From positions 97,442,001-97,506,000 of the forward strand of contig JAZHRO010000073.1 of assembly GCA_037157565.1 (NCBI GenBank): a stretch of 64,000 bases of DNA. Reading direction: 5' to 3'. This document shows, piece after piece, positions 12,553 to 24,100 of this stretch; the first letter of the stretch is position 1, and every line of letters starts with the position of its first letter. Both the position numbers and the translations under genes were made by a program. This stretch comes from Thalassia testudinum (lineage: Eukaryota; Streptophyta; Magnoliopsida; Alismatales; Hydrocharitaceae). The notes beneath the pieces are model-generated. The model was not told the origin of the DNA. It did no database searches and worked only from the letters and a program-made list of their open reading frames with translations.

Positions 12553-12571
12553 GCTATCGTAAGATGATAGC
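12553..12571 (+). other. LINE-1 3'-terminal hairpin
   Basis: GCTATC-GTAAGAT-GATAGC sits just upstream of the A tail. LINE-2 has GCTATCGT-GCT-ACGATAGC at the same place (56309-56327, minus-strand element). The stem is kept while the loop changes. In several LINE families the reverse transcriptase recognises a 3' hairpin, so this is a candidate of that kind. Confidence 0.7.
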
Positions 12572-12594
12572 TCTCCTTTTTGTTTAAAAAAAAG

Positions 12595-12609
12595 AAGATT
12601 AGGAATAAT
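12595..12609 (+). repeat. LINE-1 target-site duplication, right copy
   Basis: AAGATTAGGAATAAT, identical to 8367-8381. Confidence 0.9.
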
Positions 12610-13730
12610 TTTCGCTCTCGGATCCTGTGTATACATTTTTGTGAAAAATATTCAGAGCCACCAAATATGGCAATTACGCAGAGAGCGAGTTTTCATAAAC
12701 TAGGGCTAAGGTGAATGGTTACGGCCATTCTTTACGGAATCCTCGGCTGAAGGAAGGTATTGATGTCAAGGTAAGAAATACACTGTCCTATCCATCTCTC
12801 CCGATGCCATGAGTAGGCACTTCCACCAAATAAGCCACCCAATGTCTCTTGACTATCACCAATCCCTAATAATGCCTCCTCAATAAAGTTTGTGAATGTA
12901 TGCTAGCCTGAGTTATGTTGAAAAAATGAAAAAAAAATGATGAAAAGAAAGAAAAATTTAAAAAAATTAAAAAAGAAGAAAAAGTAAAGAAAAAAAGAGT
13001 GAATATTTAGTGTTTATTTCAGTTGCATTGAGGCAATACCACCAAATAAATTTGAGATCCACCAAATATGACCTTAACCCACCTTTCTTGTGTTTCTGAC
13101 CGCCCGAATACTGGCTTGGGAATTTCGACTAAGTGTTAAGGTTATAAGAACTCAATTAAAGTGTTAATGCCAAGTGAGACCACCAAATAAAGGTCATACG
13201 TGTGAATCTGGTGAGATTGTGAGCTTTAAGAAAAAGAAAGAAAAGAAAAGAAAAAGAAAAAGAAAAAGAGAGAATCAATACAAAGGAACAAAAAGAGAGC
13301 ATAGATTTTTTCATCTTTCTCTGAGATGAGTTACTTGATAATCGGGGAATCTAGATTCTGAAGTACTAATTTCTATGTAGCACCAAGTGAGAGTGAGCCC
13401 CCAAATAAACATCCATATCCCTCAAACATTCTCTACCGAAGCTTAAAGCTGAGGAGGAATTCATAGAATACTTGAATACCTCAAGGGAAGAAGTTCGCCT
13501 ATCCCGCTAGAATTTTACTAGGGGTCAAGTACAGGCTTTAGAGGTGAATTAGGTCTTTCACTCAATTCCATTGCAAAAGCTACATAGCTACACATTCACG
13601 TATCTGGATTTGTAGATTTTTGGATGAAACAAAAGGAGAAAAATCTTTAGTCAAGCTCTTTGATAGAAAGAATAAGCAGTCCTTTAGGGATTAAATTTGT
13701 AAATAACTTAGTCATGAATTTAGTCTTACA
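12610..13730 (+). mobile_element. E2 3' non-coding region, part 2 (after LINE-1)
   Basis: The text resumes E2 after the LINE. It matches E1 (about 320-1350) in blocks such as GGTTACGGCCATTCTTTACGG (12717), CTCGGCTGAAGG, GTCCTATCCAT and AGGCACTTCCACCAAATAAG. Purine-rich A/G tracts lie at 12925-13000 and 13225-13270. There is no coding capacity. Confidence 0.65.
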
Positions 13731-13766
13731 TTTGCTAGGGACTAGCAAAGTTTAGGCATGGGGGTA
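13731..13766 (+). promoter_or_regulatory. E2 terminal hairpin and polypurine tract
   Basis: GCTAGGGACTAGC is followed by AAAGTTTAGGCATGGGGGTA, and the LTR begins at the next base with TGATTGC. The layout is the same as in E1, H, B, C and A. Confidence 0.8.
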
Positions 13767-15890
13767 TGATTGCACAGCAATCATGGGTCCTAATCAACTT
13801 AAATAATGTCTGAACCTAGCTTAAATTGTGGTTATTGCACTCATATCTTGCATATCATGCATGCAACAGTCTATCTATAATAAGATGAGATATCCTACTA
13901 GTTAATGGTTTTTATTGCTATTTGTAGATAATAAAGTGATCCAGGATGGAGATAGTGGAATAAAGCAATAAAGGAAGAAAAAGACTGATCCAGATAAGAG
14001 GAGTGAGGACGATAGCCTTATCCCTACCCTTAGAAACTCTAGGACAGCCTTCCCAAACCCAAAACAGCCTCCATTAGGGCACCTTAGACTCAAAACCCAA
14101 ACATAGATAGCACTATCCATGTTCTTATCCACCTTATCCCTCTCCCAAACACTTATGAACCAAAACCCACCTTAGAAAACCTAAAACCCACTCTCCAGCT
14201 CATTCTAGGATGTCAAGATATCTGGTTGGATGTTTGACACAGAATTGGACATTCAATTTAATGTCCAGATTTCTAATTTTGTAGTATACTACGTCTGACC
14301 ATTATTCTGGACGTCTGATACTACTCTCTAGTTCCTGATTTTGGTGTTGGAAGCCCTAACTTGCCTATTTTGACCTACGAACCACATCGGACACCCTAGG
14401 AAACCTAATTAGAGACCTCCTAAGCCTAGTCCACTATCCATAGCCCTACTTGTCCTATACCTAACCCAATTGAACCATCCCATACCTAATTGGGTGCATC
14501 TACAGTTGATTGGGTGCACTTGAGCCCAATTAGATCCACCCAGGATCTAATTGACTGATACCTATTAGGGTTACCCTAGCCTAATCACATGTACACATCC
14601 AACTAGACTTGACCTAGACCTAATTAGGTTCACTCTTATCCAATTAGAATTTCCTAAGCCTAATTAGGTCCACACCCACTTAATCTAGATTGACCCAACC
14701 TATTTAGCACCTAATCCTACCAAAGCCCACAACCTAGCCCTACCAAAAACACACACCCACACACACCTTCCTATTTTACCCCCACTAAACCCAAGCACAC
14801 TCTCTTGGAAACCCTAAAACTTGTGTCAAACATTGATCCTAAAAATGTGGCATTAGCTAATTTTGGAGCCACCAAAAGTGGCAACCAAATTGAGCCTTCC
14901 ATAAGGGCAAAGAGAGAGCCACGAAATTGGACCATCTCCAACTACTCTCTTCCTCTCAACTTGCGACCACACCTCCTCCTCTCCCTCTCAAAGTCATCCT
15001 CCTCCTCCAAGGCTCCCTCCATGGATAGCTAGGAAGAAGCTCTCCTCCAAGCTTCTTCAAGGGTGGCAAGAAGAAGAGCATAAGAATGCAACACCTTCTC
15101 GTTTCTTCTTGTGGGCATACCCTCTTCTTCCACCATAGAGGATCCACGCCCCCATTTTCTTTTCCTCTTACAAGGCCATAGAGAAGACCCCCCTCAAGGT
15201 CTTCTTAAGGACGGCCATTGGTAGAGAAAGGGTGCAACACCCTCCCCTCTCCACTTGGGTGCATACTCCCATCCTCCTCTCTTTAGTGGACAACCAAGAA
15301 GGCTTCTCCTTAGCCTCTCTTGGTTGATCCCTTTTTATAGTTTAGCTTTATTTCCATGTATCTGGATTTTTATAGTGACTTAATTTTCGGTGCAAGATAC
15401 TCTTGTCTAATGGTTTTATATGTATTCTATTATGTGATAATCTTTTATGCATAAATAATATCAATATGTTTCTATGATTGATTGTCCTCATGTTTGCTTG
15501 TCTTCATATTATTTAGGTTTCTCGCACCAAGCATGGCCACCATGGCCCACTCAGATGCACGTAGTTACTTAGGTTTTCGCTAGCACGTCTATATCTAGGT
15601 TTCATTTCATGTTTCAAAATAAAGATGAAAAACACAAAAAGACAAAAATATTAGGTTAGATTAGATTTAGGCTCGACTAAGCCAATCCAAATCTCGACTT
15701 GTTTTCATACCTCCCAGAGATGAATGACCGAGACTCAAGTTCTAAAAAGAAAAGAAACCTATGCAAGTTTCGCTATTATAAATATTTTTGTCAAGGGGAT
15801 TTCGCAACTATGCTACTATTTCCGATGATTTCAAAATTCGTGATTTCCACGCATTGTCAGTTCATGCTGGGGTTTGCTAAATGCCTATCA
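13767..15890 (+). repeat. E2 3' LTR (right end tentative)
   Basis: It starts TGATTGCACAGCAATCA, a perfect 7-bp stem with a 3-base loop. The left half (14160-14800) is full of CCTAATTAGG-like words. The right half has purine and pyrimidine stretches like the A LTR (AAGAAG, ACCTTCTC) and a CTTTTTATAG word near 15330. I place the end at the CA of 15890 because gag of element F is readable just beyond, and because CTATCA resembles the A LTR end. That gives 2124 bp, close to the 2250 bp of A. The matching 5' LTR is not in the window, so no duplication can be checked. Confidence 0.5.
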
Positions 15891-16894
15891 ACATTTTTGT
15901 TCAATAATTGAATATGATAAGCCAAATCTTGAGTATCCTCGGCTTCATGGGCCTCTATCTTCCTCTGCAAGATTGATGGTTTTCTTTCTTGATAGGCAGC
16001 GAACATATGTATGGAATTGTCCTTAATGTTTCAAATAATGACAAGGCTTCATCCTCAGCTTTGGTCATGAAGGTTCCTGCACAGGCTGCATTGATGGTTT
16101 GCCTGTGCCTTTCCGATAATTCATTATAGAACCTTTCGACCAACTGCCATCTTGGCACCTGATGGTGGGAGCATAACCTAAGAAGGTCATTAAAGTGCTC
16201 CCAGGTCTCGTGAAATTGCTCCCCTTCTTGTTGAGTAAAGCCCATAATCTCTCTTCTGTAGTGGTTGGTCTTACAGGAAAATACCTCTTCAAGAATTCTC
16301 CCTTAAGGGTGGTCTAATCATTTACCCTTACATCGAGGGTATAATACCAGTGCTTGGCCTTATCCATAAGGGAGAATGGAAAGAGAGTCCTCATTAGGGC
16401 TTCATCAATAAAGCCTTGGAGCTTCACCGTGGAACAGACCTCAGTGAATTTCTCAAGATACCTGTAGGGATCCTCCCTAGTAGACCATAGAAAGAGGGGA
16501 GTAAAGATATGGTGCTTCTCTTGATTTCATATCGATTATCCACTCCAAGTCTTCGGATAGGTAGGGTTTGGTGGGTTGTAGGGAGGAAATAGTCTATCAA
16601 GGTTCTCTGATTTTCACCAACCCTAATCTCGTATTCAGGTCTTTCTTCAGCCATTTTTCTTCTTTCTAGGTTAGCTTTCCTAATAATTCTCTCAGGCACA
16701 GGGTTTAAAAGAAGACTATTTCTAAAAGAGCGCCTACCAAGTAGACACGAAGCAAACACAAGGAAAGAGCTCTTTTGTTAAGTTAAAGCACTTTAAGCCC
16801 TCTTCCAACCTTTCTAGCCTAGCCAAATGGAGTCAAGGTAGTATTTCTCTATTCCCATGTAAGTAGTATAAGAGAAGTGAGGCGCTTGAGATTC
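15891..16894 (-). pseudogene. Element F: degenerate Ty3/gypsy gag
   Basis: Read on the minus strand, the frame starts about 16760. Its first methionines lead to AEERPEYEIRVGENQ, then FPFSLMDKAKHWYY (near 16370), LKRYFPVRPTTTEE, EQFHETWEHFNDLLR, CSHHQVPRWQLVERFYNEL and EALSLFETL. These match the gag core of A (FPLSLKDKASHWFR, EPLHEAWERFQELLR, CPHHEIPQWQLVQIFYHGL), so it is the capsid part of a related element. The pieces lie in three different frames, so there are at least two frameshifts plus stops. The right part (16760-16894) is leader and is cut by the insertion of H at 16895. The left part is lost at the E2 junction. Confidence 0.8.
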
Positions 16895-16899
16895 CTGGT
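16895..16899 (-). repeat. H target-site duplication, left copy
   Basis: CTGGT, identical to 24579-24583. Confidence 0.85.
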
Positions 16900-18469
16900 T
16901 GGTTGACATGTTTCACATGTTTAAAATCGGGGTTAAGAGTAACCCGTTGTCGTAGTCACAAAACTTGTAATCAAATACAACTTATACCAAAACTCCAAGG
17001 GAGTCCTACGACGAACACAAGGAGTCGACGTTTACTTTGTATGGAAACCGCGCTTCGATTTGTTTCTTTTTGGTGTTTTGTGGTTTTGCTTTTTTTTTGC
17101 TTTTGAAATAAAAAGACAAGCAATCACAACAGAGAGATGGAATCAAATGTGATATATTGCATGAATGTCAATTACAATAAACTACGAAATCATAAAAGAG
17201 AAAAGGGGTGAGAAGAAATCTCGTAAAGTGGCTGTTTGATGAGATGACAGTGCCTGACAGAAGCTCAGATGGAGTTGGGAAGCAAGATGAGCAAGGTGAG
17301 ATGCGGGAGGACGTCGGGTAGAGGAAAGCTTCAGCTCAGCTCTGAAATGGAGGTGAGAAGGTGGAGATGATCTGCTACCAGAATGGAGCTGGGAGGATGG
17401 CTCCAAGGCGACCTATGAATGGGGATGGGAAGATGGAGGAATATTTGGTGGGGCAGAGTTTCGTTACACTAGTAGGAGCCTTCGGAGCTTGAGAGTAAGC
17501 TCTAATGGAGCATTGGTAGGCTTGCTAGAGCTTAAGAGTAGGTGGGAGTAGAGTCGGTAGAGATGGCTTGGAAGGGAGGGGGTGTATGTCATTATATAGT
17601 GGATGAGAGGAGGCTAGAATAGGCATAAGACCATTAGCAACCTCTAGGACATCACTGTAAGTGTCGTAGCCAGCTCATGCCCACTCACGCATGCAGCTAG
17701 CCTTGTGCCAACAAGCAATTAGTAACTGCTGTAAGCATCACTTAATGTCCGCCAAGCTGTTGCTGAAGGTTGACACCAACCAAGCACACGCCCGTGCGCA
17801 TGTGGGCTCACACATTCTCGAGGTGCGTCGATAGCGCATGCACCATCAGCACCCATCAAGCAGTGCCACGTGGCAACGCCTCGGTAGTTCGATGTCATCC
17901 AATGGGTGCAATTTGATTATGCCCGCTCTTCGTGAGATTGCCTCCCCCCTACGGCTCGAACTCGTGTCTTGCATCTGCGAAGAGAGTGCCTCATCGTTTG
18001 GCCAAGGCACTCTTTTGGTCAAGTGTAGGATGCTGCTGTTGCACAGTTTGGGCACCCCTCAACCGTTGGATTGAGATCCAACAGCTGAGATCTCTCCATA
18101 AGTGAGTGCAGGGGCGGTTGCGGTTCATGTTGGGCAGTCTGGTTGGCACCACGTGGCGCCATCTGGATCATCCATCTTCTTCTTCATGTAAAGGGTGCTA
18201 CGGAGCTCTGGTCGGAGTGATTTTCACGTTGACGAACTATGATCGTCGCTCCAGATTCATCGGTATGGTTGGATTCTTCATCCGAAGACCATAAAGATGT
18301 CGCACTACCTCTTGGCCATGTAAAATGGAAGAATTAGTGTACATAATATACAACTACCATAAATGCCATGTAATGGATGCTATGCAGTATTTATAGCATG
18401 ATATGCAATGCTAAGCCTAGGAACTATCATAAATAAGCAGTTTTATCATGAATTCATGTGTGTTTATCA
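16900..18469 (-). repeat. H 3' LTR
   Basis: The LTR is 1570 bp. On the minus strand it begins TGATAAACACACATGAATTC and ends in CA at 16900. The end-proximal box and hairpin GGGTTA-AGAG-TAACCC lie at 16929-16955. A TATA-like ACTATATAAT is near 17591-17600 (minus). Confidence 0.9.
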
Positions 18470-18508
18470 TACCCCCATGCTTACATTTTTGCTAGTCCAT
18501 AGCAAAAT
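18470..18508 (-). promoter_or_regulatory. H terminal hairpin and polypurine tract
   Basis: On the minus strand, TTTTGCTATGGACTAGCAAAA is followed by TGTAAGCATGGGGGTA and the LTR start TGAT. One stem base differs from the GCTAGGGACTAGC form. Confidence 0.75.
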
Positions 18509-19844
18509 TAACCTAAATGCTATGTATAAAAGTAGAATCAGGATTCTATTATTTAGGCAAAATTCGTCGATTGCTTTAAAAATCTCAACCCTAAGACCTA
18601 ATTACAAAAACTCAACAGTGCCCGTGTGTCTACCATAATGCAGATCGTCCAGGCCCTCGCCTTATTTGGAAAAAGAAGATATAGAATTTTTTTCTTATTT
18701 TTCTTCTTTTCTAATTTTTCTTTTTACTTTTGGAGTTTGAGAGTTTCAGGATAACTTTTTACGGCTACCTGACCCGCCCAAGACTCGAAAAGGACTTTAA
18801 GTGCTAAGCATCTAGTGGTAAGAGTGAAAGACTCACTAGGCGGCCCTTAAAATGGACTTCAGGTTTCTACGACCCTAGGTGACCTTGCCTAGAGGTTTAT
18901 CCTATCGAACGGTAGCTTTCCCCCTACTTCCTTTATTTATGGGGTCAACACAAGGGCTAACCTAGTATATATCTCCCTGGTTTATTCCACTTCCCTACTT
19001 CTTCCCTAAGTGCTTTGGGAATTATTACACATTTTTGGGAGCTAGGCTCTGGACAACCGGCCAATGGGTTGTTACCCAAGGCAACTTACCAACCACACTC
19101 ATGCGGTAAAGTGTGGTTTTATTTTTTTTTCCTTTTTCAATTTTTTTCTTCTTTTCTTCTCTCTATTTTTTTTCTTAAGTAGGTGGCTTCCCTAATCTAA
19201 GATTTACCTAAAGGCAGTCTGACAAAAATGGTCATGTGGCTGGGCTTTGGACAACCAGCCGATGAGCTGTTACCACCAACAACTTGCCAACCATACCACC
19301 TAGATAGTTCATTAGCTATCCAATTTTCGAAGAAATCACCAAAAAGTGAGTCAGTGTAGAAAGTGTATAGAGGCTTAGGCTTAAAGCCCCTTAAATCAGA
19401 GGGTGGGTTGATAAGTCATATACTTATCACCCCAATTTATTGACAAATTTAGGATAAAATTATTTGACGAGGACTCAAGGCTATGTGCACATTCGAGTGG
19501 ACACCTAGGCTAATTAAGCCTGAAGACCTAAAACGTCTAAGTATTCAGGCCTCAAAGTATCAATTCCTAAAGTTTGCAATTCCTAACGCCTAAGTTCTCG
19601 TCTCCTAATTCTATTTTTTTCTAAACTAACATAACAGGAAATTACTATTACAGCTGACAAAAAGATTATAAGATATATCCACCTCCCCATTCTTAGCTAA
19701 TGTGATGTCCTCATTGTTAAAAATGAAAGCATGCAAGCGAGTAGACATGGAAAAATTGTACCTGGTTTCCATGAGATTCTGGTCAGCTTGGAATAGTCCT
19801 TACACGTGCTGAGTTTAGTGCCTTCAGCTAGGCAAGGTCCTCAA
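18509..19844 (-). mobile_element. H 3' non-coding block with internal polypurine module
   Basis: This part is non-coding. It aligns by eye with B (27426-27902 plus 41138-41870) and C (48600-49757). Shared phrases include GACCCGCCCAAGACTCG, GGGCTGGACAACCGGCC-like text, GAGCTGTTACCACC-AACAACTTGCCA and GTCATATACTTATCA. The internal polypurine module is at 19679-19711 and the GCCTAGCTGAAGGC motif is at 19806-19834. Confidence 0.65.
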
Positions 19845-20882
19845 TCAAATATAACTAACATTGAGGCTGCAATAACATAGTTTTCGGGCCCCAAGATTTG
19901 GGTCTTGGAGAGTAAAAATGGGCTTGCCAAAGAGATGATCAATGAAAGTGGCAAGTTGGTGGTGTAGGGAGAGCCCAAATGGTCTCCAATAAGAGTTTTG
20001 TTGATTCATTACAGAGGAGGTGTGGGTCGATATAGAATTTATGCAATAGTTAGTTGAAAAAGGATGATGAGGGTTTGGTGATGAGTTGGGGGTTTGTGGG
20101 TATTCTAAAATATCTAACATTTCAAGAGTTTCTCCCCAAAGTTCAAATTTATCCTGACAATTTGGGTGCTTAATCCAACCATCTTGATCTTCATGATTCC
20201 CACCCAAATGTTGAACCTCAAACTCTAAAAATTCAAGATGATGACATTGTTGGGTTTAAACTTGATCATGTGAATCATCCAACAAATTTCCAAATTCATA
20301 AATATCTTCCTCATCCCAGTTTGCCATAGTTTGTTGTATGCCTTTATTGTCCTTAATTATCCCTGCAACCGTGTGATTTTCTTCCTCAGTTTGGGTTGAG
20401 TTGGCCCTTCAAAGGTTATCTAAGGTATGTATGGCCATTACCTCCTCTATTCTGCCAAACTCCTTCATCAAACCACACTTAATTTTATCCTTCTTTGAGA
20501 CCTCAAAAATATTAAATCGATTTGTTTTATTCCCTGAGGCCATTTCTATATTTCTCAATTCATAATCAATCCTTGCCTTAGCGGTAGCCAAGAATAGTCT
20601 TCCCAAAATAATTGGGGTGTGGTTGAGCTATTTTGGTGCTTTCATGTCCAGGACCATAAAATCAGCAAGGTAATACAAATCATTAACCTTAACTGAAACA
20701 TCCTCCAAAATACCCCTTGGTTTTGTAATGGATCTATCGGCTAACTGCAAAGTTATGTCATTGTGTTTCAGGTAGTCTAAACCCAATTCCATGTGCAGTG
20801 AGGTGGGGATCACATTAATGGAAGCTCCCAAGTTGAGAAGGGCCCAGTTAGAAGTGATGTTTCCTATTGTGCAAGAAATCAA
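19845..20882 (-). pseudogene. H aspartic protease and acidic tail (broken)
   Basis: A single minus-strand frame runs from 20882 to 19845 with stops near 20628, 20408 and about 20260. The retropepsin part has WALLNLGASINVIP (Asn replaces the catalytic Asp of LDLGASINLIP in A, so the enzyme would be dead), then QLADRSITKPRGILEDV, DFMVLDM, IILGRLFLATAKARID. The tail contains DQDGWIKHPNCQ and ends FIDHLFGKP, a motif shared with the end of the E2 frame (HHLFGKP). No polymerase domain follows. The stop before IILGR lies where A keeps an open frame. Confidence 0.8.
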
Positions 20883-21145
20883 CGGGGCTCCCGGATCCTA
20901 CTTCTTAGGAGGTAGCTTGTTTAAGATCAGTGTGCTTGTGTTATCAGACAGGACTACCTCCTAATGTTTTCAGATTCCACTCTATGCTTTGCTTTATAAG
21001 AATTCAGTAAACCTATGTCATAGGCAAGGAATGATCCGATAGCCGCAAGGAGTAAAATGATTGTCAATTTGAAAGCCTGAAGTAAGGACATCCTTTCCTC
21101 CAATTTCTCCTTCAACCTCTTTTGTTTGCCCATATAACAACAAAA
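20883..21145 (-). mobile_element. H residual leader next to the 5' LTR
   Basis: This short stretch contains no recognisable primer-binding site. The bases next to the LTR (ACAACAAAA before 21146) only weakly recall the site seen in B and C. The leader and gag appear deleted. Confidence 0.5.
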
Positions 21146-24100
21146 TGATTGACATGTTTCGTGTGTTTGAAATTGGGGTTAAGAGTAACCCGTCGTCGTA
21201 GTGGCAAAACTCGTAATCAAATACAATTTATATCGAAACTTCAAGGGAGTCCCGAGTCAAACACAGGGAGGCAACGTTTACTTTGTATGAAAATCACGCT
21301 TTGATTTGTTTCTTTTTGGTGTTTTGTGGTTTTGTTTTTGTTTTCTTTCCTAAAAAAAAAGATAAGCAATCACAAGGGAGAGATGGAATCAAATATGATA
21401 TATTGCATGAATGTCAATTACAATAAACTATGAAAGCATAAGAGAGAAAAGGGGTGAGAAGAAATCTCCCGAACCAGCTGTTCAGTGAGACGATGGTGCT
21501 TGGCAGAAGCTCGGATGAAGGAGTTGGGAACCAAGACGATGGAGGTGAGATGTGAGACGACATCAGGCAGAGGAAAACTTCAGTGCAGCTCCAAAATGGA
21601 GGTGAGAAGGCGGAGATGATCTTGCTACCGAAATGGAGGTGGGAGGATGATAGGTCGATTTTTGCTTTTGAAATTGATGACTAAGAAGATTTGTTGTTGT
21701 ATTTCTAAGTGGTGGAAAATCGACTAATCAAAGTATTGAATTAAATAAAATCACTCACAGGAGAGTAAGTCGTATCCACGTGGAAGCAGAGGCCTATTAA
21801 AACACAATTAGGTAGAAATCGAGTTCGCTAAAATATTCGTCAGATCAAACAATGCATATGTCGCTCTGAATGTAAACCTTAAATTTATAGAGAAGTCAAG
21901 GGTTGTTGACGTAGTTTTCACGTAAGAAAATTGTTCATGTGCAAGGGTTTATCATGTACTTTTCACTTGCATGCATACTAAAATGTAATTCAAGAGTAAA
22001 TGTAATGCATATTGAGATGAATCATAAAGGCTTAACAATTATATAGAAGAATAAGCATAAAGCTGTAATTTCACCTCAGTTTAATTAATCTAAGAAATCA
22101 AAAAATGATTCTTGATAATGGCAATTCCTGTAATTTAAAATGCAACCTAAAATAGGGGATTTTACCTCTCTCCTCATGCATGGGAGAGAGGTTCATTCGA
22201 CGAGCTACTCTAGGAAAAGGTCGATCAAGGCGAGGCCTTCGCAATGGCGTAGGAGGTCTGGCAAGAGGTGGTCGGCGGTGAGCACTCACAAGTTAAGAGG
22301 CCAGTGGTCGTGCGTCAGCCTACTGCGTAGTGCACAAGTGGCTGCACTGCTAGGCGTGTGCAAGGCCCTTTGGTGGTGGAGGACGCGTGCTCTACATGTG
22401 GGCAGAGCTGCTAGAGTTACGCGCACTCTGCGTGCATGGGCTGGAGGCGAGGGCCGATGGGGTGGGCACTCTGTTGCTGCTGGAGCAGCAACTTGGAGTG
22501 GCTGCAGGCGAAGGTGCAGCAACGGGGCTGCAGAGGCTATGTGGGCGTGCAGTGCATTGGCTCTACTACGCACGACAAAGGAGGCGCAGGCAGAGGCGTA
22601 GCGCTCTATAGCGCATGGGCAAAGCTGTCGCAGGTGATGTGTGCAACAGGCACGCGGGTGCATGCGTGCAGCTACACAGGGAGCCAGCAAAGGACTTGCT
22701 GCATGGAACGTTTCTGCACGGCATGAAGTGTGTTGAGCTACTGTGAGCGTGTGGAGTGGATGGGCTGGTAACGAGGAGGGTGGTGAGGACGTGTGCGCAT
22801 GTTGCTGTAGTCACAGCTGCTGCATGAGTTGGGTGACAATGAGTAAAGTTGGGTTTGTTTTTGAGGTGGAAGAGAAACAGAGGAGAAAGTGGTGGGGGAT
22901 GTGGAGTTGGTGGTCAGGCAGTTGCACGGTGAGTTTGTAGTGTGGAGTTCTGCGATGGAGGTGCAGGCTATCTCCCTGCACGCCCACGGTGGTGAAGCAT
23001 CGTCGCGGTTGAGGCCGGTGGTAGTGGAGCAGATGAGAAACTAGGTTTTCTGCACAGTGAGGAAATGGGTGGTGGCCTCCTATGAATGGTAGACGTTCCT
23101 CGTCCTTTGTAGCTGTGGCTAAAAGGATTTGAAATCCAAACAGGCGAGAGGAGATCCACCGTCGAGTGAATGCTGGAAGCTGTGAAGAGTGAATGCACAG
23201 GAGGAGGCGGAGGCAGAGCAGTTACTTGCAGAAGAAGAAGAATAATAATAATAAAATAATTAGGATTATTTATATATAACTCCTTAACTTCTATATTAAT
23301 TAAAACAATATATGTAATGCATGCAATTCTAGGTTAATTCTAAATGCATTTAGATATGGATGCCACACATGAATTATGCACTTAAGCTAAAAATATGAAT
23401 TAATTTTTTTACATCCTAACGTATGCTATCAAAATGTTAAAATTAACTTAATGTCTAGGCACTTAAATACTTAAATAGCCCACAAATATGGGCTAATCAG
23501 AGAGTAGCTCCAAGGTGACCTATGAATGGGGATGGGAAGATGGAGGAATATTTGCTGAGGTAGAGTTTTGTTACACTAATAGGAGCCTTGGGAGCTTGAG
23601 AGTAAGCTCTAATGGAGTGTTGGTAGGCTTGCTAGAGCTTAAGAGTAGGTGGGAGTATAGTAGGCAGAGATGGCTTGGAGGGAAGGGGATGTAGGTCCTT
23701 ATATTGTGGATGAGAGGAGGCTAGAAAAGGCATAAGACCATTAGCGACCTCTGAGACGTCACTGTAAGTGTTGCTGTAGCTAGCTCATGCCCACTCATGC
23801 ACGGAACTGGCCTTATGCCTACGAACAATTAGTGACCGCTGTAAGCGTCACTAAATATCCACCAGGCTGTCGCTGAAGGTTGGTGCCAACCAAGCACATG
23901 CCGGCGCATGCGTGGGCTCGCGCATTCTCGAGATGCGACAACGGCCGCGTGCACCATCAGCACCCATCGAGCGGTGCCACGTGGCGATGCCTCCACCATT
24001 AGATGTCATCCAACGGCCGCAATTTGATTGTGCTCTCTTCGTGAGATTGCCTCCCCCCGCTACGGCTCGAACTCTCATCTTACGTCTACAGAGAGAGCGC

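Larger units (their letters stand above)
8382..12594 (+). mobile_element. LINE-1: 5'-truncated L1 non-LTR retrotransposon
   Basis: The element is bounded by a perfect 15-bp duplication and ends in a short A-rich tail (TTTAAAAAAAAG, near 12583). It encodes the end of ORF1, an endonuclease, a reverse transcriptase and a zf-RVT tail, in that order. It starts inside ORF1, so it is 5'-truncated, as most L1 copies are. It interrupts the 3' non-coding region of E2: E1, the related copy without the insertion, is continuous there. A second copy of the same family, LINE-2, is on the minus strand at 56282-59497. Confidence 0.93.

Noticed and set aside
1389..15890. LTRs of E1 (1389) and E2 (13767) as the two ends of one element
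   Set aside because: Their first 100 bases do not align, and both are preceded by their own polypurine tract, so both are 3' LTRs of different elements.
22098..22950. Open frames in GC-rich DNA at 22.1-22.9 kb (and 54.5-55.3 kb)
   Set aside because: They lie in the GC-rich centre of the F-family LTRs (G and F), are open on both strands at once, and are low-complexity Ala/Arg/Cys-rich.
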